Source: Pteria penguin (lineage: Eukaryota; Mollusca; Bivalvia; Pterioida; Pteriidae). Taken from it: a stretch of DNA of 64,000 nucleotides. Below, in pieces: positions 35,545-46,976 of the stretch. The notes below the pieces were generated by a model, which ran no database searches, was not told where the DNA came from, and saw nothing but the letters and a program-made list of their open reading frames with translations. The first letter of the stretch is position 1; the number at the start of each line of letters is the position of its first letter. The DNA lies in NCBI GenBank assembly GCA_035048485.1, contig CM068581.1, positions 12,482,864 to 12,546,863 on the forward strand. Direction: 5' to 3'. Position numbers and translations under genes: made by a program.

Positions 35545-37990
35545 TGAGAAACTGAGAGTGATTGTCATCAACTTCCAGAGTGTAAGGAACAAGGCACCAG
35601 ATTTACAATTGCTAATCGACTCAACCCAACCAGATATCATCATTGGCACGGAGACATGGCTAGGACCTGACATGAACTCATCAGAGGTCGTCCCTGTGGA
35701 ATACGAAGTGTTCAGAATAGACAGACGGGACGATCCCCACGGTGGAGTACTGATAGCTACCAAACGTTCCATGGTAAGCTTCACAGCCCTGACTGGAGAA
35801 AACTGTGAATTCATCAGCATCAAAGTGAAGCTTAGAATGGAAAGTCAATCTTGATATCAGCAGCCTACAGACCACCAAACAGAACAGATGAGTAGTATAC
35901 CCAGGCGCTAGTGAAAGACATCACAGCAGTCAGATCTGACCACAAATCAGCCTACTTTCTACTTGGAGGAGATTTCAACCTACCTGACATCGACTGCGAG
36001 TCTGGTACCATCAACAGTCGAAATGTCCCGAGACAGGTGAATGATGCATATCTCAACTTACGAGATGATCTAGCCATAGAGCAAGTAGTGACCTTCCCTA
36101 CCAGAGGCAGCAATATCCTTGACCTCCTCTTCACATCACATCCATCCTTGATCGACAGATGCAAAGCCCTACCAGCAGTCATGCCCCCGAAAAATACTAC
36201 TGTGGGACAAAGCAAATAGAGAGGTGGTCAGTCAGCATATAACATCAGCAGTGAACAACATCATGGCAAAAGAATACACAACAGCCAACGACATATGGAT
36301 TGACTTCTGAGGATCCATATCAACGATAGCTGAAGATCCTACCAAGATCAGTAGGAGCCGATATTCAAATCCATGGATGACAACTAGGGTCAAACGCCTA
36401 CCACGTCAACGCCAGAAATCCTTCAGGAAAGCATGGCACACAAAGAACCCTAAGGACCAGGCCCGATATCGACAACTAAAGGCAGCAGTACAGAGGGAAA
36501 TGAGGTCAGCTCATGATGAGTTCATAGACCAAACAGTATGTGGAGAGATGCAGAACAACAGCAAAGAGATTCTGGTCATACCTGAAGAGCAAACGTCAGG
36601 ACTCACAAGGAGTAGCCCCACTGAGGAAGACAAATGGACTCCTGTACAGTGATACTGAATCCAAAGCGGAAATACTCAACCAACAATTTCATTCCGTATA
36701 CACGAGGGAGGATATCACATGGATGCCAAACAAAGGTGCAAGTCCTTATCCAGCGATGCCTTCAATCCAAGTCAGCCAAGCAGGAGTCCACAAGTTACTC
36801 AGGAACATCGACTCCCACAAAGCAACAGGACCAGATGGAATCCAAGCCAGGCTTCTACATGAGTATGCAGACCAAATAGCTCCAGCATTGACCAAAGTCT
36901 TCCAGATCTCATTGGATTCAGGCACCATCCCAGACGACTGGAGATCAGCTTCTATTGTTCCAGTGTACAAGAAAGGTGATAAGCAGCAGGCCTCCAACTA
37001 CAGACCAGTCTCCCTGACCTCCATCTCCTGTAAATTACTGGAACACATCATCCACAGCCAGGTAATGGACCACTTTGACCAGCACTCTATCCTCAGCAAC
37101 AGTCAACACAGCTTCAGATCCAAGCGTTCCTGTGAAACTCAGCTAGCCATCACCATAGACAGTATTGCCCGCACTTTAGACCAGGGAGGCCAAGTCGACA
37201 TTGTTCTGCTAGACTTCTCGAAAGCATTTGACAAGGTGCCACATAAGAGATTGCTACATAAGCTGCAGTTCTATGGTGTACGAGACAACACTCTGCTATG
37301 GATTAAGGACTTCCTGAACAACAGACAACAACAAGTTCTAGACGGCCATGCCTAATCTAGTGCAGATGTCCTATCAGGAGTACCACAAGGAACAGTACTT
37401 GGCCCGCTGCTCTTCCTCACATTCATCAATGACCTCCCAGAAGCCACCAAGTCAGAAACCAGGTTGTTCGCAGATGATTGTTTACTGTACCGCCCGATCA
37501 ACAACACAGAGGACAGCAACAGTCTACAGTAAGACCTTATAGCACTTGAGAAGTTGCAGAACATCAGCACGGGTCAGAGCATATGAAGCCATTGTACGTC
37601 CAACGCTGGAGTACGCTGCCTCCATATGGGACCCTCACACTAGCGGACAGATCAACCAGATAGAGAAAGTCCAACGTAGAGCGGCACGATTCGCTACAAG
37701 GAACTACTGGGATAGGAAAGCAGGCAGTGTCACCAACATGGTCAACTCCCTGGGATCGGAACCACTACAGATCAGAAGAGTAAAGATCCGCCTTCTGTTG
37801 CTATTCAAGATCCAGTACAATCTAGTGGCCATTCCAGCAGAACAATACCTAATCCAGACAGACACCAGGACAAGGGGACAACATACCTTTCGCATCCCAA
37901 CAGCAAAAAAGGTTGTACCGGTATACAGATTCTCCTTCTTCCCGCGAACTATCAGGGATTGGAACAGACTTCCATCAGCAATGACATCAG
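35545..37990 (+). pseudogene. Decayed non-LTR retrotransposon (endonuclease + reverse transcriptase)
   Basis: The apurinic-like endonuclease part runs from 'VIVINFQSVRNKAPDL' (35557) through GTETWLGPD to GGDFNLPDID (about 35960). A frameshift lies near 35850 and an in-frame stop at about 35893. The reverse transcriptase part has HKATGPDGIQ (about 36820), the PVYKKGD and NYRPVSLTS boxes and LLDFSKAFDKVPH (about 37206). A TAA lies at 37353, followed by GVPQGTVLGPLLF and the FADD catalytic box (about 37467). A further stop follows at 37530. The C-terminal region has 'AYEAIVRPTLEYAASIWDPH'. About 80 residues normally lying between the palm and this region are missing near 37550. Domain order and motifs suggest a CR1/Jockey-type LINE. 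ORF1 and the 3' end are absent, so it cannot move. Confidence 0.9.
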
Positions 37991-37992
37991 CA

Positions 37993-38125
37993 TGTTTTGG
38001 TTCAAAAGTTATGGTCAAGGTTAAAGTTTTCTGGACAGACAAGACAGGCAGACGGATAGACAGACAGATAGATGGACAAGGTGATTCTTATATACCCCCC
38101 CAAACTTCGTTTGTGGGGGGTATAA
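37993..38125 (+). mobile_element. Pearl-like right end abutting the LINE remnant
   Basis: 'TTCAAAAGTTATGGTCAAGG', a GACAGAC-rich tract and a strong hairpin (TATACCCCCC...GGGGGGTATA around AACTTCGTTT). The same end in the opposite orientation is at 1495-1600. Confidence 0.75.
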
Positions 38126-39254
38126 TGATACAACCCCTTCCCCCCAAACAGATTTGAACTGCTATCAGATAAATGGGCTATTTCAAATATAGACAAATTC
38201 ATAAACAAGAGACCCAAGTGGACCTATATCACTCACCTGAGATGATTCCCTCATTCATAAACAACTGACTGCTGTAATAAATTTGCATCTACATTAAAAT
38301 GTCTGTAAACCTACTTCTCTACACTGAATAAATCAAGACAATGATACAAAAATAGGGCACCACTAACGGGTGCATGATATGCCTGCATCATGTTTTAATG
38401 TGGTCTACAAGCCACATCCTTTCATATGAGAGCATCAAAAGTTTTGTTCCCCCTTTAGTTAAGGAGTAGAAGTCCAGAAAACCTTTCCGACCCTGCAAAT
38501 TCCCCCAACTTTGAAACCCACATGCACAACTACAAGCCACATCCTTTCATATGACACCATCAAAACTTTTGTTCCCCCTTCAGTTAAGGAGGAGGAGCCC
38601 GGACAAGGATGGATGGATGAACGGACATTACAACGGACAGATGGACAGACTACAGGGGTATAGCATAATATGCCCACATTTTTAAATGCGGGCGTATAAA
38701 AACTTGTGCAAAAGATAAAGTAAAAATTCTTTTTTCTTAAATGAATATTGAAATCTTATTTTTGTGGAAGCATGAACTAGCATTTATGCCTCCAGTAGGT
38801 TTGAACCCCTCTCCTTCTACATTCCAGAACTGGCCTATCAAAATTAGAAGAAGTCATACAAAAATCAAGAAAAGTAAACTTTGATATAAAACTTTGAAAT
38901 AACTAAAATGATGACACAAAAATGTGTAAAGAAGATCAAGTCAGTAACTTTTTCCCTTTCATATGACTTATCAAGTTTTTCAAAATACTTGGAAGTTGTT
39001 TTGGTGTAAAATGAAATGATCTTCAGCATGCCAGTACTAACCTGTATCAAAATACAAAAAATAAATATATATATTTCACAATATAACCACCTTTAAATAA
39101 CCTTGAAAAAGATATTTTCAAATAACTGTTGGCAAATAAATGCTTTATTTTTCTCTGTGGTGAATAAATCAATAGAATGACCCAAATGTGTGAAAATGAC
39201 CAACGCCATAAAGATGTCGAAAAGCATCTGAAGTTTGAATTCAGAGTAGAGCCA
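38126..39254. repeat. Interspersed repeats including a duplicated segment of about 120 bp and a pearl-like end
   Basis: 'CAAGCCACATCCTTTCATAT' occurs at 38409 and 38532, each followed by TTTTGTTCCCCCTT and AGTTAAGGAG. The end has 'GGATGGATGGATGAACGGAC' and 'ATAATATGCCCACATTTTTA' to 38702. 38230-38360 belongs to the dispersed repeat also seen near 31.0 and 31.4 kb. Confidence 0.55.
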
Positions 39255-39500
39255 ATAATAAGGACAATTCTAGACCCTCTAGATCACTGGTATATTCAGT
39301 TTATTGAAATATGTAGGCAATCTGAAGAAAAAGTTGTCAAAAGAGGGTTTACTCTGGGACCTATGTTGTCCTGTCTTGGATTAATGGATCTGGGGAAAAA
39401 GAAGCAACACTTGTAGGGGAGAAATTTATCCCTACTAAGTTTCATCAAAATCTTTTCAGTGGTTCCGAAGAAGTTTACAAAGTAAAAACAAAAGTATCAG
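39255..39500 (+). repeat. Interspersed repeat, same family as 33995-34250
   Basis: Shows TTCTAGACCCTCTAGATCAC, 'TATTCAGTTTATTGAAATAT', 'GTTGTCAAAAGAGGG', 'CTATGTTGTCCTGTC' and 'AGTTTCATCAAAATCTTTTC' in the family order. The 79-codon open frame at 39177-39416 is a chance reading of this repeat. Confidence 0.6.
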
Positions 39501-39719
39501 TAAAACTGATGGATGCTCCTCGAATGGCAGTTATAATGCAGGAAATTTATGACTCAATTCATGTACAGAAAATCAGTAAAACTGATGGATGCTCCAAGGA
39601 GCACAGCAAAAATGAAAGAATGACTCAATATATAGGAAATCATTGTTTTAATTAAGAACGATTTCAAATCTCAATGTTTAATATGTATATCCAATAGAGT
39701 CAACTGTAGAACAACAAGT

Positions 39720-40885
39720 GATCACAGTATCTTAAACTAAAATGAGTAAGCTTAACCTTGATTAATTATGAAATAAAACTTTTTATCGTGGCCTTGACTT
39801 TTCAGAAATGACCTTGAGTGATCTTTGTCCTTAACCTAAGTAACATTTTTGATGAAGTATGATCAAATTTTGATGAAAGGTGTAGGAGATATATGTACTT
39901 CATGGTATTTTAAGTCATAGTTAATAAGTGACCTTGACCTTTAAGAAATGATCTTGAGTGGCCTGCCTTTGTACAAAAGCCCTTGACCTAAATAATATTT
40001 TGGTGAAGTATGATCAAATTCTGATGAAAGGTGTAGGAGATATAAATATTTCATGGTATTTTAAGTTAGTGATGAGCAATCGGGAAAATTTTACTATCGA
40101 TTATCGGGACACTATGGAAGGCTAACTATCGATTAATTATCGGAACTATCGAAATTATAAGAATCATGTTCAAAACCAGTGAAATACCATTCATTTTGTA
40201 GCCATTCACAAAAATCATGGCATTTCAAGTAGGTTAAAAATCCTGGCAAAGCATCACAACAGCAATAACAATGAAGTACCATTGGGAGCATAGACAGACC
40301 CTTAGCAAGCTAGAGATGAGACCAGGTGCCCGGGAGGAGTACTGCATGTGTTTTTACATTAGTGATCTGCCCATGTCATGTCCAAGTTCTCTTTTGTTGG
40401 CGGCCCATCTTGTTTTGTAAAATCCAAAATATTGCCAGACGTTTGATTTGGTAACACTTGGGTATGGATATGTTGTTTTGTCATTGTTGTTATTGTTGTC
40501 GATGACTTCCATCAACGCCATTTTTATTGTGGCGTTTCACACATAACAAATTTGATTTAGTCACTTTTGATTTAGTCAATTTTACTATCGATTATCCAAA
40601 AATCGAAGGTGTTTCAGCGATCTACTATCGAAAGTCGGCGACTATCGTCACATCACTATTTTAAGTCATAGTTAATAAGTGACCTTGACCTTTCAGAAAT
40701 GACCTTGAGTGATTATGTCCTAAAGCCTTTAACCTAGATATTATTTTGGTGAAGTATGATCAACAATGATAAAAAGTATAGGAGGTACGAGCTCAGACGG
40801 ATGAACAGACAGACGGACGGACACATGGACATGACAGTGACTATATGCTCCCCTGAAAGTTTTCGGGGAGCATAATTAATTGATA
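39720..40885 (+). mobile_element. Pearl-like element with cores of about 135 bp, split by a hAT-type insertion
   Basis: Core units repeat 'GACCTTGACCTTTAAGAAAT', 'GACCTTGAGTG', 'GAAGTATGATCAAATT' and 'CATGGTATTTTAAGT'. After the 592-bp insertion the next core resumes. It ends 'ACAGACAGACGGACGG' and in a hairpin, TGCTCCCCTGAAAG facing TTTTCGGGGAGCA. Confidence 0.75.
40067..40658. mobile_element. hAT-type MITE, 592 bp, 8-bp target duplication
   Basis: The ends are TAGTGATG...CATCACTA. Both sides carry TTTTAAGT (40059-40066 and 40659-40666), the 8-bp duplication typical of hAT. Removing it restores the flanking core repeat 'GGTATTTTAAGTCATAGTTA'. The subterminal word 'TTTTACTATCGATTATC' occurs near both ends. 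It has no transposase ORF. Confidence 0.88.
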
Positions 40886-41111
40886 ATAAATAAAAAACAT
40901 TAACCCATGTAAGAAGAACAGATGAATGCATGACTACGACTAAAGGGTTGGGGCGAACTAAAAATAAATAGAGAAGAAGCAAAATGGAAGGACGATACTC
41001 TAAATTTGGCAAGATAAGTCTGCATTAAATTCATAAAGAAATCCCCCAAACTATATATAAAACAGAAAACCAGAACCAAAGTGATATGGTAAAACAACAT
41101 TCCCTGAATAC

Positions 41112-41652
41112 CAATCTGATTAAAACATATCTTTATTCCGCTTCTCTATTTGTCCCATTGCGTATAAAGATCTGGCGAAACTCCGTAAGGGGTCATGTTC
41201 TAGTGAACTCTAATTTTCAGCCAATCAGTGGATGGGCTACAAATTCCTAGGAATGAAAATAACATCCACAGCGTTCGTGACCCACAAGGTAGTTTTGGTG
41301 GTGGTGGATTTGGTGTTTTACGTCGCTTTCAACAATTTTTCAGTTATATCGCGACATGGAAGCAGGAGGTTACCAACCTCTTAAACATAGTGGCGCAACC
41401 CGGGAATCGAACCCGGATTGTCGGCGCCGCAAGCCAAGCGCTTAACCACTACACCATGCCTGCCCCAGGTAGTTTTGAAAAGTGTTTGTTACATATTGCG
41501 TCACTATCATGTGCCTTTGGGAAATAATGGTTTCAGTGACTGAAACGTTATCAGAATTCACCAGAACATGAACCCTTACGGGGTTCGCCAGATCTTTATC
41601 TGCAATGGGACAAATAGAGAAGCGGAATAAAGATATGGTTTTAATCAGATTG
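41112..41652. mobile_element. Foldback MITE with arms of about 100 bp and 9-bp target duplication
   Basis: The arms begin CAATCTGATTAAAAC and run through 'TTTATTCCGCTTCTCTATTT' and 'AAAGATCTGGCGAA'. The right arm is the complement with few changes. CCTGAATAC flanks both sides (41103-41111 and 41653-41661). A 9-bp duplication suggests the Mutator superfamily. It has no transposase, and its centre is split by a SINE. Confidence 0.88.
41298..41466 (-). mobile_element. tRNA-derived SINE, family 2, intact, inside the MITE
   Basis: The minus strand starts GGGGCAGGCATGGTGTAGTG. The A box is TGGTGTAGTGGTTAAGCGC and the B box GGGTTCGATTCCCGG. 'GCGCCACTATGTTTAAGAGG' follows, and the end is 'GCGACGTAAAACACCAAATC'. 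AGGTAGTTTTG flanks it at 41287-41297 and 41467-41477 as an 11-bp target duplication. It is not a tRNA gene: the 3' side continues into the SINE body. Confidence 0.9.
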
Positions 41653-41661
41653 CCTGAATAC

Positions 41662-42072
41662 AGACATATTTCTAAAGTAAGTAATTATTGTTCGATGCAA
41701 TACCAAAATTATTTCACATACATGTGTTTACTGCATGGTTAATAAATGTTGACCTATGCTATGGTTCCATCTTAGCAGTAGGGTTGTTTAACATGCCAAT
41801 GTGGACAGTCAAATGGGACTTCAATTTTTACTGACCTCAGACCTTCTGATCTTGAGCTAAACACCTACACCATTGAGCTAATCTACAATTAAAGAGAGAG
41901 CAAACAGGATAATGTAAATAATCCCTGTAAGCTAAAGGAGTGAGAGCATACTCCCAAATCCCAATCTTAACAATTAAATCAAATTTATGACTTCACTTTC
42001 TGACTTTATTTCATCATTAATATAAATACTATTGCACAACATTACAAATTCAAAGAGTTAAGTCAGTTTTTG
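41662..42072. other. USE1-like gene 3' flank or 3'UTR
   Basis: Directly downstream of the USE1-like stop codon. A minus-strand AATAAA is possible from 'TTTATTTCATC' at about 42005. No ORF. Confidence 0.5.
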
Positions 42073-42252
42073 TCAACTTTTTTTACCAAATAGTCTAATA
42101 AAGACAATCATGAACAAGAAGGTAAATGTGACAAAGGCTAGCATGATCCAGATCCACCAACTGCAGGTTTGTGTGTGCTTCTCCAGACGCTCGCTGGCCT
42201 TCTCTAAGCCACCATAATTAGCATCCATCACTCGAGTACTTTCTGCCAATTT
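42073..42252 (-). CDS. USE1: USE1-like last coding exon (SNARE end and membrane anchor)
   Basis: Acceptor GTCACAG|AAATTG, phase 0; 59 codons plus TGA. It encodes 'KLAESTRVMDANYGGLEKAS' then ERLEKHTQTCSW, one transmembrane helix of about 20 residues, and a basic tail. The intron before it is 7.1 kb. Confidence 0.93.
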   Translation of the reverse strand, partial: KLAESTRVMDANYGGLEKASERLEKHTQTCSWWIWIMLAFVTFTFLFMIVFIRLFGKKS

Positions 42253-44712
42253 CTGTGACATTAAAAAATATGTATTGATTCAAGTAGAATGATGACAATA
42301 GCAAAATCACAAACTGGGCAAGAAAAACAAATGCATGTATGGTATTATATTTTTTAGTTCTTTAAGACTTTTTTCATATGGTGTGTACAGTAGACATGGA
42401 TAAAACTACTTAAAGTGAACAAGTCTGATTTATTGGTAATGTGTAACCTCAAATCTGGATTACATCATGTAAATGGTGGTATCCAGGATTCGGTACCAGG
42501 AATAAACCCACCCATCTAACAGTGGTATACTGACACACTCTTTCTACCTGAATTGATTTGGGACAGAACATTGATACGAATGCTATGTTTAAATGTTTAA
42601 CAATATTTTGGGTCCCGCATCATAAACTGAGAAAATACTTAAGTCATAATTTCAAATTCTCATGTTCAATAATTTATTAATAACTGGGATTTGAATCTTA
42701 TTGAGTTTTACTCTATCGATAAAAAGAAGACAATTTATTTGAACGTTTGATAATGGAATAAATTAAAATGAAACAATTGACTTAGGTATTTTCTCAGTTC
42801 ATGGCACCAAACCCTGATCATGGGTAATAAGCACCAAATTGATGGAATAAACTGTAAGGTAAGCATTAATATAGATGCTTTAGAGTCACAAATTTTATAG
42901 CCATATAGTGATGGAATATAGCAGTCCATGACCCCTAGGCTTATCCTTCACTTAAAACTACTGCTGTTTCATAAATGTCAGAAGCAGCAATCGACAACTT
43001 TTCAAAATAGTGTAAATATATTTTTGCTGGGGGAAAATACCAGTCGGACATTTGGCATGGGGGTAATTTTCACAGTGCAAGGGTCTTTCAATTTTTTTCT
43101 GTAGACACCTCTTTCCTCCTCAAAGCACATGGTATTTTCCACAATGAGAACCTATAAAAGTTAATCAGAAACGCCGCTGGGATATGTCATCCATCAGAAT
43201 TATTAATTATTGAGTAACCCAGCTGGTGTATGCTTGACCTGTGTTTTAAATTTCTATACATTGTATTTAAACAGTAATGTGACATTTTAACAATATGTAA
43301 TGTAATGTGTAAGTTCAAAGTTTTACTATCAGTGCTGGCTTTTTAATAATTATCAACTATATGTTTTGATTATTTTAAACCATACACTAACAAACTGTGT
43401 TTGCAAAATTCTAATGCACCCATAAGCACCAAAGTCCAGAAAGCTATTTTTAGAGTGAAGGTCAATGTTTAGGTCAAAAGGTCATCAAACTTTATGTCAT
43501 TTGAAAGGGCTTAATTAGTTGAGTGCACATGTCAAATATTAAGTCTCTATTCCTCACAGTTCAAAAGTTATAGCCAAGGTTAAAATTGACAACAGACAGA
43601 CAAACAGACAGCACAAAAACAATGTGCCCCGATCTATCAATCTGGAGCATAAAAATCACTGTTATGTAGTCTGCTTGTGATGGAAAGTCTTTCTTTTGAT
43701 TGTCCGTCTGTCCATATTCTGTCTGTTACAGTTGGTCCTATTTTTCAGGTAACTTGGCATTGTCATATCTTTGTATATGAAGTATTACTCTTACAAAGTA
43801 GTTTTAAAACGAAGTATAAACAAAGTTAGCCCTAAAGCTAGAGTCCAAGAAGGTCAGAGTGAGTTTTATTTGTGTGCTGATTATGTATTTGCAAAAAAAT
43901 GCAAGCATTACTCCAACACGAAAAAAATTCCCACTTTTACAGCAAGGCCATGGTAGGCTTGCAACTGCTATAGAACAAGAGAATATTTGTAAAATATATA
44001 TGCCCCCTTCTGGTACTATACTGTAGCATTATATGAAGTACTAAATGCACTCAGTGATATTTGACATTTTCACCTGAGAATCAATAAGGTCATCTACTAC
44101 TCATAACTAATCCACATACGAAATACCATCACTATCAAGCAAAGAGTTCTCAAGATACTGAGCAAACATTGAAAACAGTACTGCATTGCACTCTGTGACC
44201 ATGAATGGTAACTGTGAATTATAGGAAATATTTGTGTTATCCAATCAGAGCCAATGGCGGGCATCTTGGATTACTGATCGGCACAAAAAACACAAACTTG
44301 GTAGAGGACCTCGAGTACTTACTTCCTATGAAGTTTGGTGAAATTCTGTGCAGCGCTTCTGGAGAAGAAGTCGAAAATGCGTCAACCAATCAGAGCCAAT
44401 GGCGGCCATCACAGATTATGGATCTGCACAAAAAACACAAACTTGGTAGAAGACCTTGAGTACTTACTTTCTATGAGGTTTGGTGGAATTCTGTGCAGCC
44501 GTTCTGGAGAAGAAGTCGAAAATGTGTCGACCAATCAGAGCCAATGGCAGCCATCTTGGATTACAAATGGGCACGAAAAACACAAACTTGGTAGCAGACC
44601 TTGAGTACTTACTTCCTATGAAGTTTGGTGAAATTCTGTACAGCGGTTCTGGAGAAGAAGTCGAAAATGTAGAATAGCTAACGACGGACGACGTACGGTG
44701 ATTGATCACAAT

Positions 44713-44745
<33 letters not shown>

Positions 44746-46941
44746 TAAAAACTTGTTTTCATAATAGAATCAAGTCAAAAACACTGCCTAAGACACCATT
44801 ATAGATTATTAAGGTGCATTCACTTTGTTGCTCTAAGCAGCTGGTTTGAAGAGGATACCTTTCTCTTAGTTCCCAAGACGAAGTCCATTAAAGATTATGA
44901 TTACATACAAATAGTATATCCTCCTTTTTTCAATCTTAAATATATATAAACATTATATTTGCATTTAAGTCAGATACAATACACTAAATTAATACATGAT
45001 AAGCAATTTACCCTAAAAAAATCAAGGAAATTACCGGTACCTGAAAATGTGAAAAAAAATGTGAAAAGAAGCTAAAAATTGGAATTTTGAATAAACAACA
45101 ACACTTCTTTAGACACCCCTCTGGATCACTCTGGTTCATTCAGTTTGTTGATTTATGCAGTACATGTCTGTCTAAAGAAGAATTTTGTCAAAGGATGGCA
45201 CCTCTTTGAGCCTATGTCACCCTGCCCTGAATCAATCCTTTGATAATTCTGGCCGAAAAAAACGACAACATTTGTAAGGAAGATTGAATACCTCAACCCT
45301 ATCCATAACATGTGAAAGAGAGATGCTTGGCGGATGCCAAATTGCACACTATGAAAACCCGTGCCAAAAAGAAAGTTTATACAGAGTTCCAACATGAAGT
45401 TTATAAACTATCCCCATCTATAAGATGTATGAATGATTTTGTGTAACAAGTCAATCCAGTGTATAACTTCTATATGGGAAAACTTCACAAAATAAAAAAC
45501 ATCAATGCCATTAGTTAAATAGTTTTCTCTACAGGAATAAAAGAAAAATAAGGACACTAGGGAAAACATACATTTAAATGAGTGATTTCATACACAACTA
45601 AAAAGACAAATGTGGGCATTGCCTGAATATCTTTTTATTTGTATATCCACTTCATATCTGTTCTGATTAATTCAAATCTTTATGTTTAATGAAATACATA
45701 GAGGAAGAAACCAGATTCAAGTCACGAGCTGTCCTAGTGGGACAAATACAAATACACCCCCCCTTTTTGCAGCAATATATTTTTTGTATGTGTGTGTGTG
45801 GGGGGGGGGAGAGGTGTAAGAAAGATTATCACAAGCTTGAAAGAGTTATCTTTTTTTGTAGTATGAGCTCAACTATTAACAAGAATTGTCAGAAGACAAC
45901 AAAGCTCGCCAGTGGCAACCAAATCTAAAATGCAAAAGTTTTTTGTAAGAAGGTAAATTTTCAAGGTCAAGGTCAAAACAAAAACTTTTGATACATAATG
46001 AAAGGTCTTGTCACACGGAATACACTCATGAAATATTTAATCAGGCTGGCTCTAAAATGTATGTACATCACGTCTGTGAACGTTACGGTCAAGCCACAGT
46101 GAGTTCAGTCTGAGGGAATTCGAATTCACTGTTCCACAAATTAATTTTTCATAGTGATGACATCATCTGAAGTCTGACAAACCATCGAGGAATGAGGTAT
46201 CCATTTATGATGTCATATATATTACAATTGAAAATTTTCAATATGCACATTCCTTTTTGAGCGATAGAACGGGGGTTTATTCATGTTGTAATGACGAAAG
46301 CAAACTAAGTAGCATGACGAAAGGTAAAATTTATAGTGAGCTCAATTAGAAAGCTAGTTAAACTCTCTTGCAATCCAAAGTCAATTCTACTTGGTAAATT
46401 TCACGAGACCATAATTCTACGACCATCATCCGATCATCAGAAGACAACCCATCGACTATCACAGGGATCTCAGTCAATATTCATCAAGAGAGTGTATAGA
46501 TTTAGGCAGGCGTTTTGGCATCAGATAGATATCGAAAGGCTCCAACATAGGAATATAATGTGATGTGACTGTACTAATCATGCTTGCTCCAAACTTTCAA
46601 CAAGCAGGACTTTTGTCATATTTTCTGAAGAAAACATACACTTACACAAATAGAATGAATATATATGTATTTTTATTAATACATGTTCAAAGAATATGCG
46701 ATCGATGTGGCATATTGACCTGACCTAGACACAGAAACTCGTTGAGAGTCAGTTCAAACCCTGTGTGATTGATATATATCATACTGTGCCCATGCAATTG
46801 CTTGCAGATGAGTAACTGAAGTTACATACTACCAATGTTCAGACTGATGCCCTTCCAGCACAAGATATGTCGTCTGTCTATTGAAGATTTTTTACCGAAT
46901 CCTAGACAGCAATAAAATCATCTGATCTCCGTAAATCGAAA

Positions 46942-46976
<35 letters not shown>

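Noticed and set aside
41228..41527. 99-codon plus-strand frame with VAQPGNRTRIVGAASQALNH
   Set aside because: It is the antisense reading of the family-2 SINE tRNA head inside the MITE, a common false gene.
44205..44709. Small frames with repeated NQSQWRPS/KHKLG text
   Set aside because: Products of the 145-bp trimer in successive frames; part of a pearl-like element.
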